From contig OY829545.1 in assembly GCA_963691705.1 (NCBI GenBank), positions 11,349,444 through 11,413,443 on the forward strand: DNA of 64,000 nt. Reading direction: 5' to 3'. The notes below the pieces were generated by a model. That model saw nothing but the letters and a program-made list of their open reading frames with translations, was not told the origin of the DNA and made no database searches. The position numbers and the translations under genes were made by a program. How positions within the stretch are numbered: the stretch's first letter is position 1; each line of letters starts with the position of its first letter. Shown here piece by piece: positions 36,051 through 46,254 of the stretch. Source of the stretch: Viola odorata (lineage: Eukaryota; Streptophyta; Magnoliopsida; Malpighiales; Violaceae).

Positions 36051-36940
36051 TGCAAAATTAATCTAAATATAATTAAGGTTATTAAGGAGCTTTGTCGTTT
36101 GGCTGTATGATCTTTAAAGTTTAAGAGTTCCATATCATTCCAATTGTAATAACAAAATTACTTATCAGAAAATGCTATGTGCTTACGTTACCGAAAACAG
36201 ATTTAATCAAAGAAATAAAAAGCAATTCCAAATAGTTCTATGAAAAAGACAGTAGTTTTAGAAAGTCAAGCGAATGGATCAAGTATTTAAATTTAGCTGA
36301 TGTTTAATAATAAAATCACATATTTCTAAGAAAAATAATACTAATAATTCAATTGGGAAATATTTAAATTTAAAGACCGTTCTCCAGCTATAATTTTATT
36401 CCCGGCTGTTTCATGTGCGCATGGTTCACATAAAAGATTTGACCTACACATGATCATTTTTCAATACCACGAGCAATTAAAGTTAGAATAGTATTAAAAA
36501 CAGTCAGTAGCCAATTAAAATCTAATTTAAGAGTGAGAAAAAAAATCATATGATTCAATATAATTTTTTTTCATCAAATTTATACTATTGAATAAATTTA
36601 ATAATTAATTAATAATACGATATTTAATTTAAATTTTCATTACGTTACGCCACGGTCTCACCCATGGAATTCTTCTTAAAAATATTGCTCCAAATTAACT
36701 GAAGTGTTGGTGAAAAGTTTTAAATTAATATTTATGAAATAGATGGAAAGATAAGAAGATGATAGCGGTGGATAACGCACTTCTTTAATAAAAAAGAGAT
36801 GGATGAAGCAAGCTTTGACATGATTTTCATGCATTGCATGTTACAAGCTAGCACAAGATCTCAAACAAGAGCTAGAACAACAACAATAACCGATCATCAT
36901 CAGAATCCAGTACTTGTGCTCCACCTGGACCGGATCATCG
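36051..36940. other. AT-rich spacer and cyclotide 3' UTR
   Basis: No gene seen to about 36780. From there to 36947 is likely 3' UTR of the minus-strand cyclotide gene. Confidence 0.4.
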
Positions 36941-36947
36941 TGAAAAA

Positions 36948-37747
36948 TTAGTTGTCGAGAGAGTTCCTGTAGCAAACTTTGCTTTTGCAAGAACACCCAA
37001 TTGCGGCGGTGAAGCACCGAATAAAAACACAACTTTCACCGCAGGGGAGGCCATTAACACCACGGTTGGTCTTAAACAACGCCTCTTCGAGCACGGGATT
37101 TGAGATGACGGTCTTGGCGGTTGCGATAACATTTACGATCGCGTCGTTCTCCATCATGATGTTGGAGAGGGGAGCTTTCCTGTTAAGTCTCTTTTAATGG
37201 AATGATATTATTTGTTTTGGGTTTGAGCCCGCACGATTTTCACAAAAGGCCTTATTCCTTTAAGAAGATCTACTCCTCTTTTATTTAGTCTTTATTTCTC
37301 TCTTTTTTCCGATGTGGGACTTTAGGTCGCACACCCCAATAATCTCCCCCTCGAAGAAAGTACCACCAAGCCCACCATTTGGGCCCGACAATCTCCCTTT
37401 CGAATGAAGCCCTACATAGTCCTCAACAGGACCCACCGACTTCAAATTCTTCTCGGAGATTCACAGCGTGCCACCCACATCAAAGCCCATTACTCAGGCC
37501 CAGCTAAACCTTCGGCTCTGCTACCATTTATTGGAGAAATAAAAACCGGTCAAGTCTTTTTTAACGGAATGATACTGTCCGCTTTGGCTCTGAACCCGCA
37601 CGTCTTTCAAAAAATGCCTCATTCTATTAAGAAGATCAACTCCTCTTATATTTAATCTTTTTTCTCTTTATTTTTCGATATGAGATTTTGGTTTGCACAT
37701 CCCAATACAATGAGTAAAAACGCAACAACAATCTTTTGGCTTGCCAT
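36948..37747 (-). pseudogene. Cyclotide precursor gene split by a TRIM retrotransposon
   Basis: The 3' part (36948-37157) encodes a short pro-domain ending '[10 protein letters not shown]', a 30-residue bracelet-type cyclotide (36963-37052) and a four-residue tail starting SL, then TAA. The mature part has six Cys at positions 4, 8, 13, 20, 22 and 27 and ends in Asn, the residue used by asparaginyl endopeptidase for head-to-tail cyclisation. Pro-domain and tail style match Violaceae precursors. The 5' part (37714-37747) is a start codon plus the beginning of a signal peptide (QKIVVAFLL), with a TATA box upstream. Between them sits a 550-bp TRIM. The two halves are in the same reading frame if the element and one target duplication are ignored. 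Cyclotides are membrane-active defence peptides. With the TRIM present, the signal peptide is separated from the peptide. The pro-domain is shorter than I would expect. Confidence 0.88.
37160..37709 (-). mobile_element. TRIM (miniature LTR retrotransposon, 550 bp)
   Basis: Direct terminal repeats lie at 37527-37709 (5' LTR, minus orientation) and about 37160-37343 (3' LTR). They share 'aagaagatc(t/a)actcctctt' and 'cccgcacg' blocks. A primer-binding site TGGTAGCAGAGC (37515-37526, minus), close to the initiator-Met tRNA complement, directly follows the 5' LTR. A purine tract GAGGGGGAG (37344-37352, minus) precedes the 3' LTR. ATGA flanks both sides (37156-37159 and 37710-37713). The internal region is under 175 bases with no coding capacity. 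LTR divergence is visible, so the insertion is not recent. Confidence 0.85.
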
Positions 37748-37819
37748 AATGATGTATATGCCTTTTTTTTAACTGTGATTGTAAAAGCTGTGTGAGATTT
37801 ATGTGGATGTTTAGCCTCA

Positions 37820-37826
37820 ATTTATA
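37820..37826 (-). promoter_or_regulatory. TATA box of the cyclotide gene
   Basis: TATAAAT on the minus strand, about 75 bases upstream of the start codon at 37747. This supports that codon as the original start and shows the promoter side is intact. Confidence 0.6.
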
Positions 37827-38033
37827 GCCCATCGATCTCCTCGTCGACCTCTTGTAATTAATTTCCTTAAATCTTAAAATTAAATTTAAAATTCCCACCA
37901 CCACCATCCATAATTACAAAACTCAATGTTGTACCTAGTGGGTGGAACCTGTCTTTAATGCTAATTAGATAGCAGTATATGTTTAAGGGCAACACAAAAT
38001 TGTCAAATTCATCTGTAATCGTGAAATGTTTTA

Positions 38034-38247
38034 TTCCCTCCGTCCTTAAATAAATAACGCGCAAGTAACTTTCATAAAAATTAAGAAAATGATTGATTTA
38101 TATTTTCAATATATGTTTAACCAATTATTCTTAATGACTAGTAAATATTGTCAATCAATATTAATTTATACAATAGAAATGATGACAATGACAATTATTC
38201 AAGGACAAAAAAAATGGCTTGGCAGTCATTTATTTGAGGACAGAGAA
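38034..38247. mobile_element. Stowaway-type MITE (214 bp)
   Basis: TTCCCTCCGTCCTTAAATAA at left against the complement TTCTCTGTCCTCAAATAAAT at right, flanked by TA. It lies about 210 bases upstream of the cyclotide TATA box. Confidence 0.8.
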
Positions 38248-39364
38248 TAACTTTTAGTAACACAAAAATATTTTAATGACACAATTGGGAGTTTTTTAAG
38301 ATTCAATGACCATCATCCAAAATACTTAATTTTCTAGACCTCCTTTTAGTTAGTAAGAGATAAATATTTAAAGAAATTTATTTTCACCCTTAAATCAAGT
38401 TTTAAATTTAAGTTTAAACAAAAGATGGAATTTTTCGATCGTAATGTTCGGTTGGTGTTTGTGAATGTTGTGTTATGAATGAACTTAAGTTTACTTGGAG
38501 TTATGAAAAAAACTATATGAAGATAGTTATCCCCTAATAATTAGTGTTTATCATACTCCCACATGACTGGACTTGTGCCGGGAAGGAGTAGGGAGAGCAA
38601 CTAGGATATCCAAGGTTTTTTTCTAAACTACTCCCTTCGTCCTTAATTGTTTGACGTTTTAGTTCATTTTCACTGGTCTTTAAACATTGACGTCCTCACC
38701 TTCCCGAGGCGAGTATGCGTCATTTGTGACGAGTTTGCCCTCGTCTGCCATTCCTTTACCCATTTCAGTTTGATTTCAAACTTTGAAGCAGTTTCAATTT
38801 TTCCTCTCCCCTATCCATATTCTTCTCCTTCCCTACAGAACACTATCTCGTCACCAAAAAAATAGATCTAGGATTACATCAGCTGTAATATAAAAGATGG
38901 AGAGCGTCGGAGAATTTGGGATGACTCTCAACTAGAGAGCGTCGGAGGATTTGTCAATTTCATGAACATGGTTGTCAAAGATTCAATTGCTGATGTGAGA
39001 GCAGCGGAGGAGGCGGCGGAGTATCATGGTGCCGAATACATACGATGATAAGAAGAGCATTCTGGGTGCAGAGTATCACGGTGCGCTTGTTGCTACCAGA
39101 CTACTACTGATATGGTGTTCAAATTGTTGTATGGTATTCAAATTCATAATTTTGTGTAGAATTGCTGAGAGAATGTGATGTAACCCTGTGTACATAGGTA
39201 ATTAGACATGTATAGATATTGTGTTTTGATTGTTGAATGGTGTTCAAATTCTTATTTTGTTAAGCAGAATTTAAAGAATTTGATGCAATCCTCTGAACAC
39301 AGGGAATATCTTGTCAAACTGTTTCTCAATCTTGTTGTGCATGAAGTCTGCATTGTTTGTTAAC

Positions 39365-39560
39365 TTTCAATTTTTGGTGAAAATGGTTTGGCCAATTTGA
39401 TGTGCATTGTGTGTCCTGTTTTTGTTTAGTTTCAATTCTTGTGAAAATGGATATCCAATCTGATGTTCGATAGGTGTTCTGTTGTTGTTCAGTTCTAATT
39501 TTTGGTGAAAATGGATATCCAATTTCATGTTCAATAGGTGTTCTGTTGTTGGGATGTTCC
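39365..39560. repeat. Tandem repeat of about 62 bp in the mariner-like element
   Basis: Three to four copies marked by 'tttttggtgaaaatgg' and 'ggtgttctgttgttg', diverging outward. Confidence 0.75.
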
Positions 39561-40096
39561 AATTTCTGGTGAAAATTGTGAGAATTTGCAACACGTACAA
39601 GCACAACAAACTCATTTAGACAAACTACTTCCATTAAAAAAAGAGAACAGAAACACATTACAGGAAAAGAGAACCCTAAAAGTAACGATAGAACACTGAA
39701 ACATCAAGTATGGAAGTGAAAAACGAACACTAAAAAACATAAACCATTAGTTTAAATCAATTACTCATTGGTTGGAATACCAGGAACCCTATTCGTAAAG
39801 AAATTAAGCTCTGTCGTTGCCTCGTTGACAGAAGCACAATCAAAAGCAATCCTATTAAGTTATAGGCAGAGTATACTCTGTAAGAGGATCCCACTATCCA
39901 CTTTGATTACAGACCAAACAGAGGCTACTATGCTAACACTATCTACCCCAAAAAAGGCTAAACTGTTACGATTCCTTAAGGGTCTTCCAATCAAATCCCC
40001 AATGCGCATAAGTGAGACCTCCCCCACTCTGCCAATTTTTCTGAAACACAAAAGTAATTTAAGGTGAAAAAAATATTCACCACAAAACATGTATAG

Positions 40097-41685
40097 TTAA
40101 AAAGAAATACATTCAGAAAATGGCAAATTAACAAACTTACATGGTTCTGGAGGTAAATGAGCAGCAGTCGTCGCAATGACCACTGGATCACAAGACAAAG
40201 TAGATGGTAACAACCCAATCCGAGCTAAATATTTTTTTTTATGTGAGGAATTTAATATCTGTTGGAACCCATACATTTAAGGGTTTTTATCATGCAAGAC
40301 TGGAGAGTAATGAAGATGTTGTTTGTTTTCGCATGACAGAATTCATTGAAAGATTTATCAACAGCTACCAACAACAAATCAATATTCCTTGCACATTCTT
40401 TCTCTTGTAATAACTGAATAGCTCTAAAAAATCCTAGATCAAGCACATTTAAATCTGGGGAATTTGGAGGTTGACACACTAGTCTAACATCCAAACCTAA
40501 ATGCTCAACTGCATCAATAAAATCATTATCATTTTCCTGGATGTGTGTTTTTGCATTATCCTGCTGGATTGTAATTTCCTTCATAATGCTATCCCTAGGC
40601 TATTTTTCTTTTATAGCAGGTAACACATATTCAATCATGTATTGTCTAATTACATTCCTACCTATCTTAGTTATTGGTTTCAATTCTAACGTTCCAGCCA
40701 CCCTATTTTGACTAGACCTAATGGCAGCAACCTTCTTAACTAATGGAAATATACCTATCCTGCCATCAAATGTACAATTCCCATCAGGATCATATCTAGG
40801 CCTCACAAGAGCTGCCAAAAATATTATCTTAGGTATAAAATTAGTGCTTTTGGAAGTTCTTACAGGATCAGCTTCATCCGGCATAAGATAGTACGCCTGT
40901 CTCTTCTTGGACAACAAAAACTAGTTTTCATCGATGTGGACAACATTCTCCATGTAGGAGAAGACAGGCGATGCTGGAGGAGTTGCTGGATCTAGCATTG
41001 ATATGCAATGTTTAATCCTTTTGTGGCAGTTGTCCTCTATCAGTAATGGCTTCATAGCATTACTATGACACATAAATTCTCCCCATTTCAGTTTGGCAAT
41101 GAGATATGTTTTCGAAACACCTAACATAGAGTCGAGACTCCTCAAAGTTGATCTCTTCCTAAGAGGGATATCTCTAATCCTCTGCATATCAAACTCAATC
41201 CTTTTTCGACCATAATTTTTCACTCTGGTTAGCGAAACATTGTGATTTCCAGACTCTTTCCTCCTTTTCCAGAGCCGTTGTACTGATCGGAGCTTAACAT
41301 TGAACACTGTGGCCACTTCTTTAGTTGTCGTTCTGTTCAACTTCCCATTTTTACTTTTCTGGAGGAGCATTTGATAGGCTAAGACTCTGTCCTCACTGCT
41401 CAGCTCTCTTATGCAAGGTCAACACCTACTATTAACATAACAAAACATGTGAGACCAAGAGAAGTAAAAAAAAATATACAGAAAATTCCATAAAGATGAA
41501 ATAGAATCACCTAAGTCACCAATCTCAGTCTCTGGTTGTATACTCTGCTCTACTATTTGTTGTGACACACCAGCACCATCGACCGACGCTGTTGGTATTT
41601 CTGCAACAACACCATCATCATGGTCCCTAATTACAGGAGGATTGTTGTAGACGAAATTGAAAGGATCAACCTCAACGTTCTCCAT
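40097..41685 (-). pseudogene. Mariner transposase, decayed (DD39D plant type)
   Basis: Two exons: 41511-41685 (starts MENVEVDPFNFVYNN) and 40097-41405. Family blocks appear in order: 'TTTKEVATVFNV' (DNA-binding), 'VVHIDE' with the first catalytic Asp, 'YYLMPDEADPVRTSKS', 'ITIQQDNAKTH' with the second Asp, and 'QPPNSPDLNVLDLGFF' with the third. Three in-frame stops interrupt it: TAG at 40921-40923 and 40600-40602, both at positions that are Trp in the family, and TAA at 40252-40254 where Lys is expected. The catalytic Asp codons are kept. A PIF-like element sits just upstream of the ATG, separating it from its promoter. Confidence 0.88.
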
Positions 41686-42569
41686 TAAGATAGTGTTTGG
41701 CATTTAAGGTTGGGTTGGGTTGGGTTGGGTTGAGTTGCAAAAGCACTTGGAAGGTGTTTGGGGTTCTAGTTTGGACCCAGCTTTTTAGAAAGCTGGCTTT
41801 TAGATCCCTTGAAAAATCAAGGGAAAGCCACTGGAGTATAAAGCTCCAGCAGCCAACGCTGCGTCCAACAACGTGCGGGAAGCTGCACAAATAATTGAAG
41901 TGGACAAAAATGTTGGAGTCATGTTCACTTATTTACAAAAAAACCACTTATAAAAACAAAACATTTCTCCTTCATTCCTTTCATTCACACGATTTCTCAT
42001 CTCTAACAAACCCTAGAAAATCCTTTCTCCTCCACAATCGTCCACCATCAACTCCAAACAACTTCACCTCCTGCACTTGTCAAGCCGTCGCTGCCATGTT
42101 ACAACTGATAGAAAGTGGTTAAATGTCACTGTAGCATTCCACTTTTTTCCTTCTTCCTTCTTCTCTAGAATCTCTACTGCCACTTCAACAAATACCCCAG
42201 ATACAAAAACATCTCCTCTTTTTTTCCTCTTGCGACCTCTACCCAATCGTTTCTTCAACTCCTCAACCCAATCGTTTCTTCAACTTCTCTACGCCAATCT
42301 GGTTTAAACTTTTAAGGTATGGTTGCGTGATTAATTTCCAAGTTGAAGGATAATTGATGAGCTTGCTCTCAGTTCTTTTATCAATTCCCGGCCGGCAGCT
42401 AATCTCCTCTTCATCCTCGAAATCAATTCCCGTAGGTAATTAATTTTTATTTAAATTTTTATTTTTTTCCCGTTAAATTGTGCGGCTGATTTTGGGTTAA
42501 TTGTTGGGTCAATTATTGGGTTTAATTGTTGGGTCAATTTTGGATTGATTCTGTGTTTGATTTCGGAAT

Positions 42570-42830
42570 GATTCTCTGGCTGATTTTTGCTTAATTTGGT
42601 GCTGGATTTTTACTTAATTTGGTGCTGGAATTCTGCTTAATTTGGTTCCTGAAATCTGCTGGATTTTTGCTTAATTTGGTGGCTGATTTTTGCTTAATTT
42701 GGTGCTGGATTTTTGCTTAATTCTGCTTAATTTGGTGCTGGAATTCTGCTTAATTTGGTTCCTGAAATCTGCTGGATTTTTGCTTAATTTGGTGCTGGAT
42801 TTTTGCTTAATTTGCTAGCTTAATTTTGTG
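42570..42830. repeat. Minisatellite inside the PIF-like element
   Basis: Units of about 23-25 bases around 'tgcttaatttggtgctgg', with a higher-order duplication of about 110 bases ('aattctgcttaatttggttc' occurs twice). Confidence 0.85.
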
Positions 42831-43519
42831 GATGAATTGAATTGGATTTTTGCTGAATTGAATAAGTCATTAGGAAAGGTTTAAGAGTGAGGTTTTCTGT
42901 AAGTTTACTCCAATTACATGTTTGACTAAGATGGTTGATTGAAATTTTCATATTAGATCCATTTCTGTTTCTGACTTCTCTTCATTCGACATGAATCGTC
43001 CATCTAATGCTGTGAACCAGTAATTTTATCAGTTCATGTCATCATGCTATGCTATATTGCTATTTCTAAGTGAAGCATTGAATAATTCTGACCTTAACAT
43101 CGTATTTCACTTTTCGTAATTCTGATCCTGACATCCTCTTTCACATTGTATGTTAGCAGAAGATGGCATTAGAGTTCTAAAATTGAGTTGATTGATATGG
43201 GTCTATACTAGTAGGGAAGCATTAAGCATCTAGTAAGTAATCCATCAGATTTAACTTTAATCATCAGTTAGTACTACTTCTTTTTCTGAGATTAAGTCTT
43301 GATGATGTGATGATCGATATGATGTGTGCTAATTTCTCTGTTTTTAGCATTTCGTGTATCTGATTTTTTTAACATTATGTGTGTTTCTTGTTTTGAATGC
43401 CAATAATTCGTTGTTTAGGGTTATTTTATTTTTTGCTAAGTATAAGAGTGGGCGCTAACTATTGAATTCTTTGACTGTTTGATCATAAATGTTTTGATAC
43501 TCTTGCAGAAGGCTGGCTC

Positions 43520-44105
43520 CAGTGGCGGAGCCACGAAGAGACTAGGAGGGGGCTACAGCCCCCTCTAGCTTTTAAAAAAAAAATTATCAAGTAGGGATTT
43601 TGACAGGTATTTTGTGGTGTAAGGATTAAAATTATAGCAAAGAATTGCTTAATTTGTTTAGAATAGTAAAAGTCATTGCCTATCCTATGCTTGTATCTTG
43701 AATAAGTGTGTATTTTTATAGCTAGAAGTGATTAATGTAAATCTAATTAATTTGAGTATCAATTTCAGATAAAAAGTTACACTATTCATCTCCTATACTT
43801 CAAATTCCTAACTGAAATAAGACTAAGCTGTTAATAGAAAAAGATCATACCAAAAATGATGTAGTCCAAGCTCTATATTGTCTTCTTATTTATCTTTTTG
43901 TTAAGTTTATCTAAATATTTGTTATTTAGTGACAGATACAAATATTCTTAAACATTTTTTTAATTTTTCGTTCAGCTCGTTTGCCTTCTCTTTAAAATAC
44001 TTCAAAAAAAAAATTTCGCCCCCGAACCCCCGCATCCCCTGAATACAGATCCTAGATCCATCACTAATCTCGCCCCCCAATCATCAAATCCTGGCTCCGC
44101 CACTG
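43520..44105. mobile_element. hAT-type MITE (586 bp)
   Basis: Perfect 14-bp ends CAGTGGCGGAGCCA with its complement, flanked by a perfect 8-bp duplication GCTGGCTC (43512-43519 and 44106-44113). An 8-bp duplication is typical of hAT elements. It has no transposase and lies between the leader part and the first preserved aminotransferase exon of the captured cargo. Confidence 0.92.
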
Positions 44106-44451
44106 GCTGGCTCAGCCTTTGATTCTATCCAGCATTGACTGTGGTATGCTTAAAGAAAAGAGTAGTCTTTCATTTTTATCCAAGATTTTGTTTTCCACTT
44201 TGTTCTAGTTGTATTGGTCGAAAAACTAGTTTTATTACCTGCCTGAGTTGGTTAAGTCTAGCTGTAGGACAGCACATTTCATTAGAATGTTGTCTTTGGA
44301 ATTGTTTATGTGCATCCTCTGTGCCCACATGAGTTTTGCACCATTAGATTGTGACGTACTGTTCCGTCGATGATAACTTTTCCCCTGTCATACTGATGGA
44401 ATGTTTTTAACATTTCTGTTGATGAAAAATCAAATCTCTGGTTCAATGCAG

Positions 44452-44896
44452 TTACCACCCAGTCCCTGTTGTATTCTCTCAAGCAAAGGGATCTACGGTA
44501 TGGGATCCTGACGGCAACAAATATCTCGATTTTCTTTCAGCTTACTCAGCAGCTAACCAGGTAACAAATATGGGGAAATGATGCTATGATGATAGTAATA
44601 GTAATAATCTGTGTGGTTTTCCTGATTATAGCATGTACAATATTCATATTTTAGCTCCTTTGTAGGGACATTGTCATCCAAAGATCTTGAAGGCATTGCA
44701 AGATCAGGCAACAAGGCTTACTCTAAGCTCTAGAGCCTTCTACAATGATCAATTTCCAGTATTTGCAGAACGTCTAACTAACATGTTTGGCTATGATATG
44801 GTGCTACCAATGAACACTGGTGCTGAAGGTGTGGAAACAGCTTTAAAACTGGCTCGGAAATAGGGATATCAGAAGAAAATGATTTGTGATAACGAG
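44452..44896 (+). pseudogene. OAT: Captured fragment of ornithine delta-aminotransferase
   Basis: Exon 44452-44560 reads '[20 protein letters not shown]' through '[10 protein letters not shown]'; exon 44666-44896 reads '[18 protein letters not shown]' through '[17 protein letters not shown]'. Both are bounded by proper AG and GT splice sites. This is the N-terminal third of the mitochondrial PLP enzyme that converts ornithine to glutamate semialdehyde. A TAG at 44861-44863 replaces the Trp codon expected after LARK. The PLP-binding Lys and the rest of the enzyme are absent. Intron retention shows a DNA-level capture, not a processed copy. Confidence 0.9.
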
Positions 44897-46254
44897 GTTA
44901 TAGCCATAAAAACTTTCAAGTGCTTTGCTTGATATGAAATTGCTTACTAAGGATTTTGAGAAAAGGGAATTCCCTACTTGTAATATTAAATTAATAAACA
45001 ATTCTTTACATTTTCTTTAGGTTACAATCAATTTTTTTGTTAATTAAAATATTTATAAGTTGATGATTTATCACAAAAAATGTAACAAATTCACTAAAAA
45101 AAAATGTGATTATTTATCAAGTTTTTTATTTATTATGTGTCATTACATATTTCAAAAATATTGTACATTTTGATAAATCTAAAATAGAAATATCAATTAT
45201 ATCATTTAATGTAAGATTGAATATCAATTAGTTAGTGACAATACCAAAATAAAAAATAAGATCCTAATATTTTAAATATTTAGTAGAGTATTTTAATAAT
45301 TGAACCATATGGTAAATATTGTAATGTTACTTACCAACTTTTATGTTTATTTGAATAATATGATGGAGTCAAAGTAGAAATTCATATGCTACATTAATTT
45401 CTTAAAAAATTAAAAAAATATTATTGATGTATTCGCATAAAAAAAAGTAATCAATAGGTAATAGATTAATGATGAATAGATAATTATGATTTTATATATG
45501 TAAAATTTTAAAATAGTGCTCAATATTTAACTTTATTTAATAAAATATTAATTATTTGTTTAAAGAAATAGATTGATTTAAATTATCTATATATATAATT
45601 AAAAATATTAATTTTAATGCTTGAAATAAATTGTGTCATTTATAGTTAAAAGGTTAAAATTGCAGCTTTTAGAAAATTATAGTTAAATTATTTGTTTAGA
45701 AAAAAAAATTGAATTAAATCATGTAAATAAATAACACTAAAAATAACTGATGTCCTTTATAGTCATTTTACACTCAAACTATAGTTCTAAAAGTAGTGTT
45801 TACCAAACATCAAAAACAACTTCTCGTTTCCCACTGCACTTTTAAGAAATGTTTACCAAACAGGCACACTAGCTTTTCCAGAAGCGCTTTTCCCACAGCA
45901 CTTTTCGGACCGGAACCGGAACGCCAAACAGACCCTAAGTCTAATGGAAACTGGTTTTGTTGGGATTTCGCTGTTGGGAGAATAAAACTCAATCCGGGAT
46001 GAATGTGTTAATTTGTTGAGAGGGAACTAAAAAGGAGAGCGTTTGAATTTCAATCATGGTGCCAAAAATAATGGCGGTAAACGAAAATGAGTACAGAGTA
46101 TTGGCTCAAAAAATTTGGATATTTTTTAGCGCCAAACATTTGACTGTGAAACTGAGTATAGAGGGCAGTGTTGTCTTTGCACAACAAGTACAGTGGCTGC
46201 CTTAATTCCTGTGCCCGGAGCTTAAACGTCAAATAAAAATTTTTGGAAGGAGTA

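Larger units (their letters stand above)
41689..45935. mobile_element. PIF/Harbinger-like element (4.2 kb) carrying host gene fragments
   Basis: Ends GATAGTGTTTGGCATT at left and complement GGGTCTGTTTGGCGTT at right pair in register, 11 of 16 matching, flanked by TAA on both sides (41686-41688 and 45936-45938). Subterminal blocks match the 524-bp MITE at 3260-3783. No transposase is present. The cargo is a leader-like region with a short exon-like stretch (about 41940-42435), a minisatellite, an inserted hAT MITE, and two exons of ornithine aminotransferase. It is therefore a non-autonomous, gene-capturing ('Pack'-type) element. Confidence 0.78.
38631..46252 (-). mobile_element. Mariner-like element (7.6 kb including nested insertions)
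   Basis: Left end CTCCCTTCGTCCTTAATTGT with 'ttgacgttttag' following; right end (complement) CTCCTTCCAAAAATTTTTAT with 'ttgacgtttaag' following; both flanked by TA (38629-38630 and 46253-46254). It encodes a plant mariner transposase on the minus strand. Without the nested 4.2-kb element it would be about 3.4 kb, a usual size. The non-coding 3' part holds a tandem repeat at 39365-39560. Confidence 0.85.

Noticed and set aside
36841..37032. 63-codon minus frame overlapping the cyclotide region
   Set aside because: It is an out-of-frame shadow of the cyclotide coding sequence.
40252..41370. Three separate transposase-like genes on the minus strand
   Set aside because: They are pieces of one mariner transposase frame broken by stop codons, as shown by continuous family motifs across the breaks.
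42357..42435. Exon-like stretch beginning MSLLSVLLSIPG and ending at a GT donor
   Set aside because: It could be the first exon of the captured gene, but I could not match it to the aminotransferase N-terminus, so it is mentioned only as cargo of the PIF-like element.
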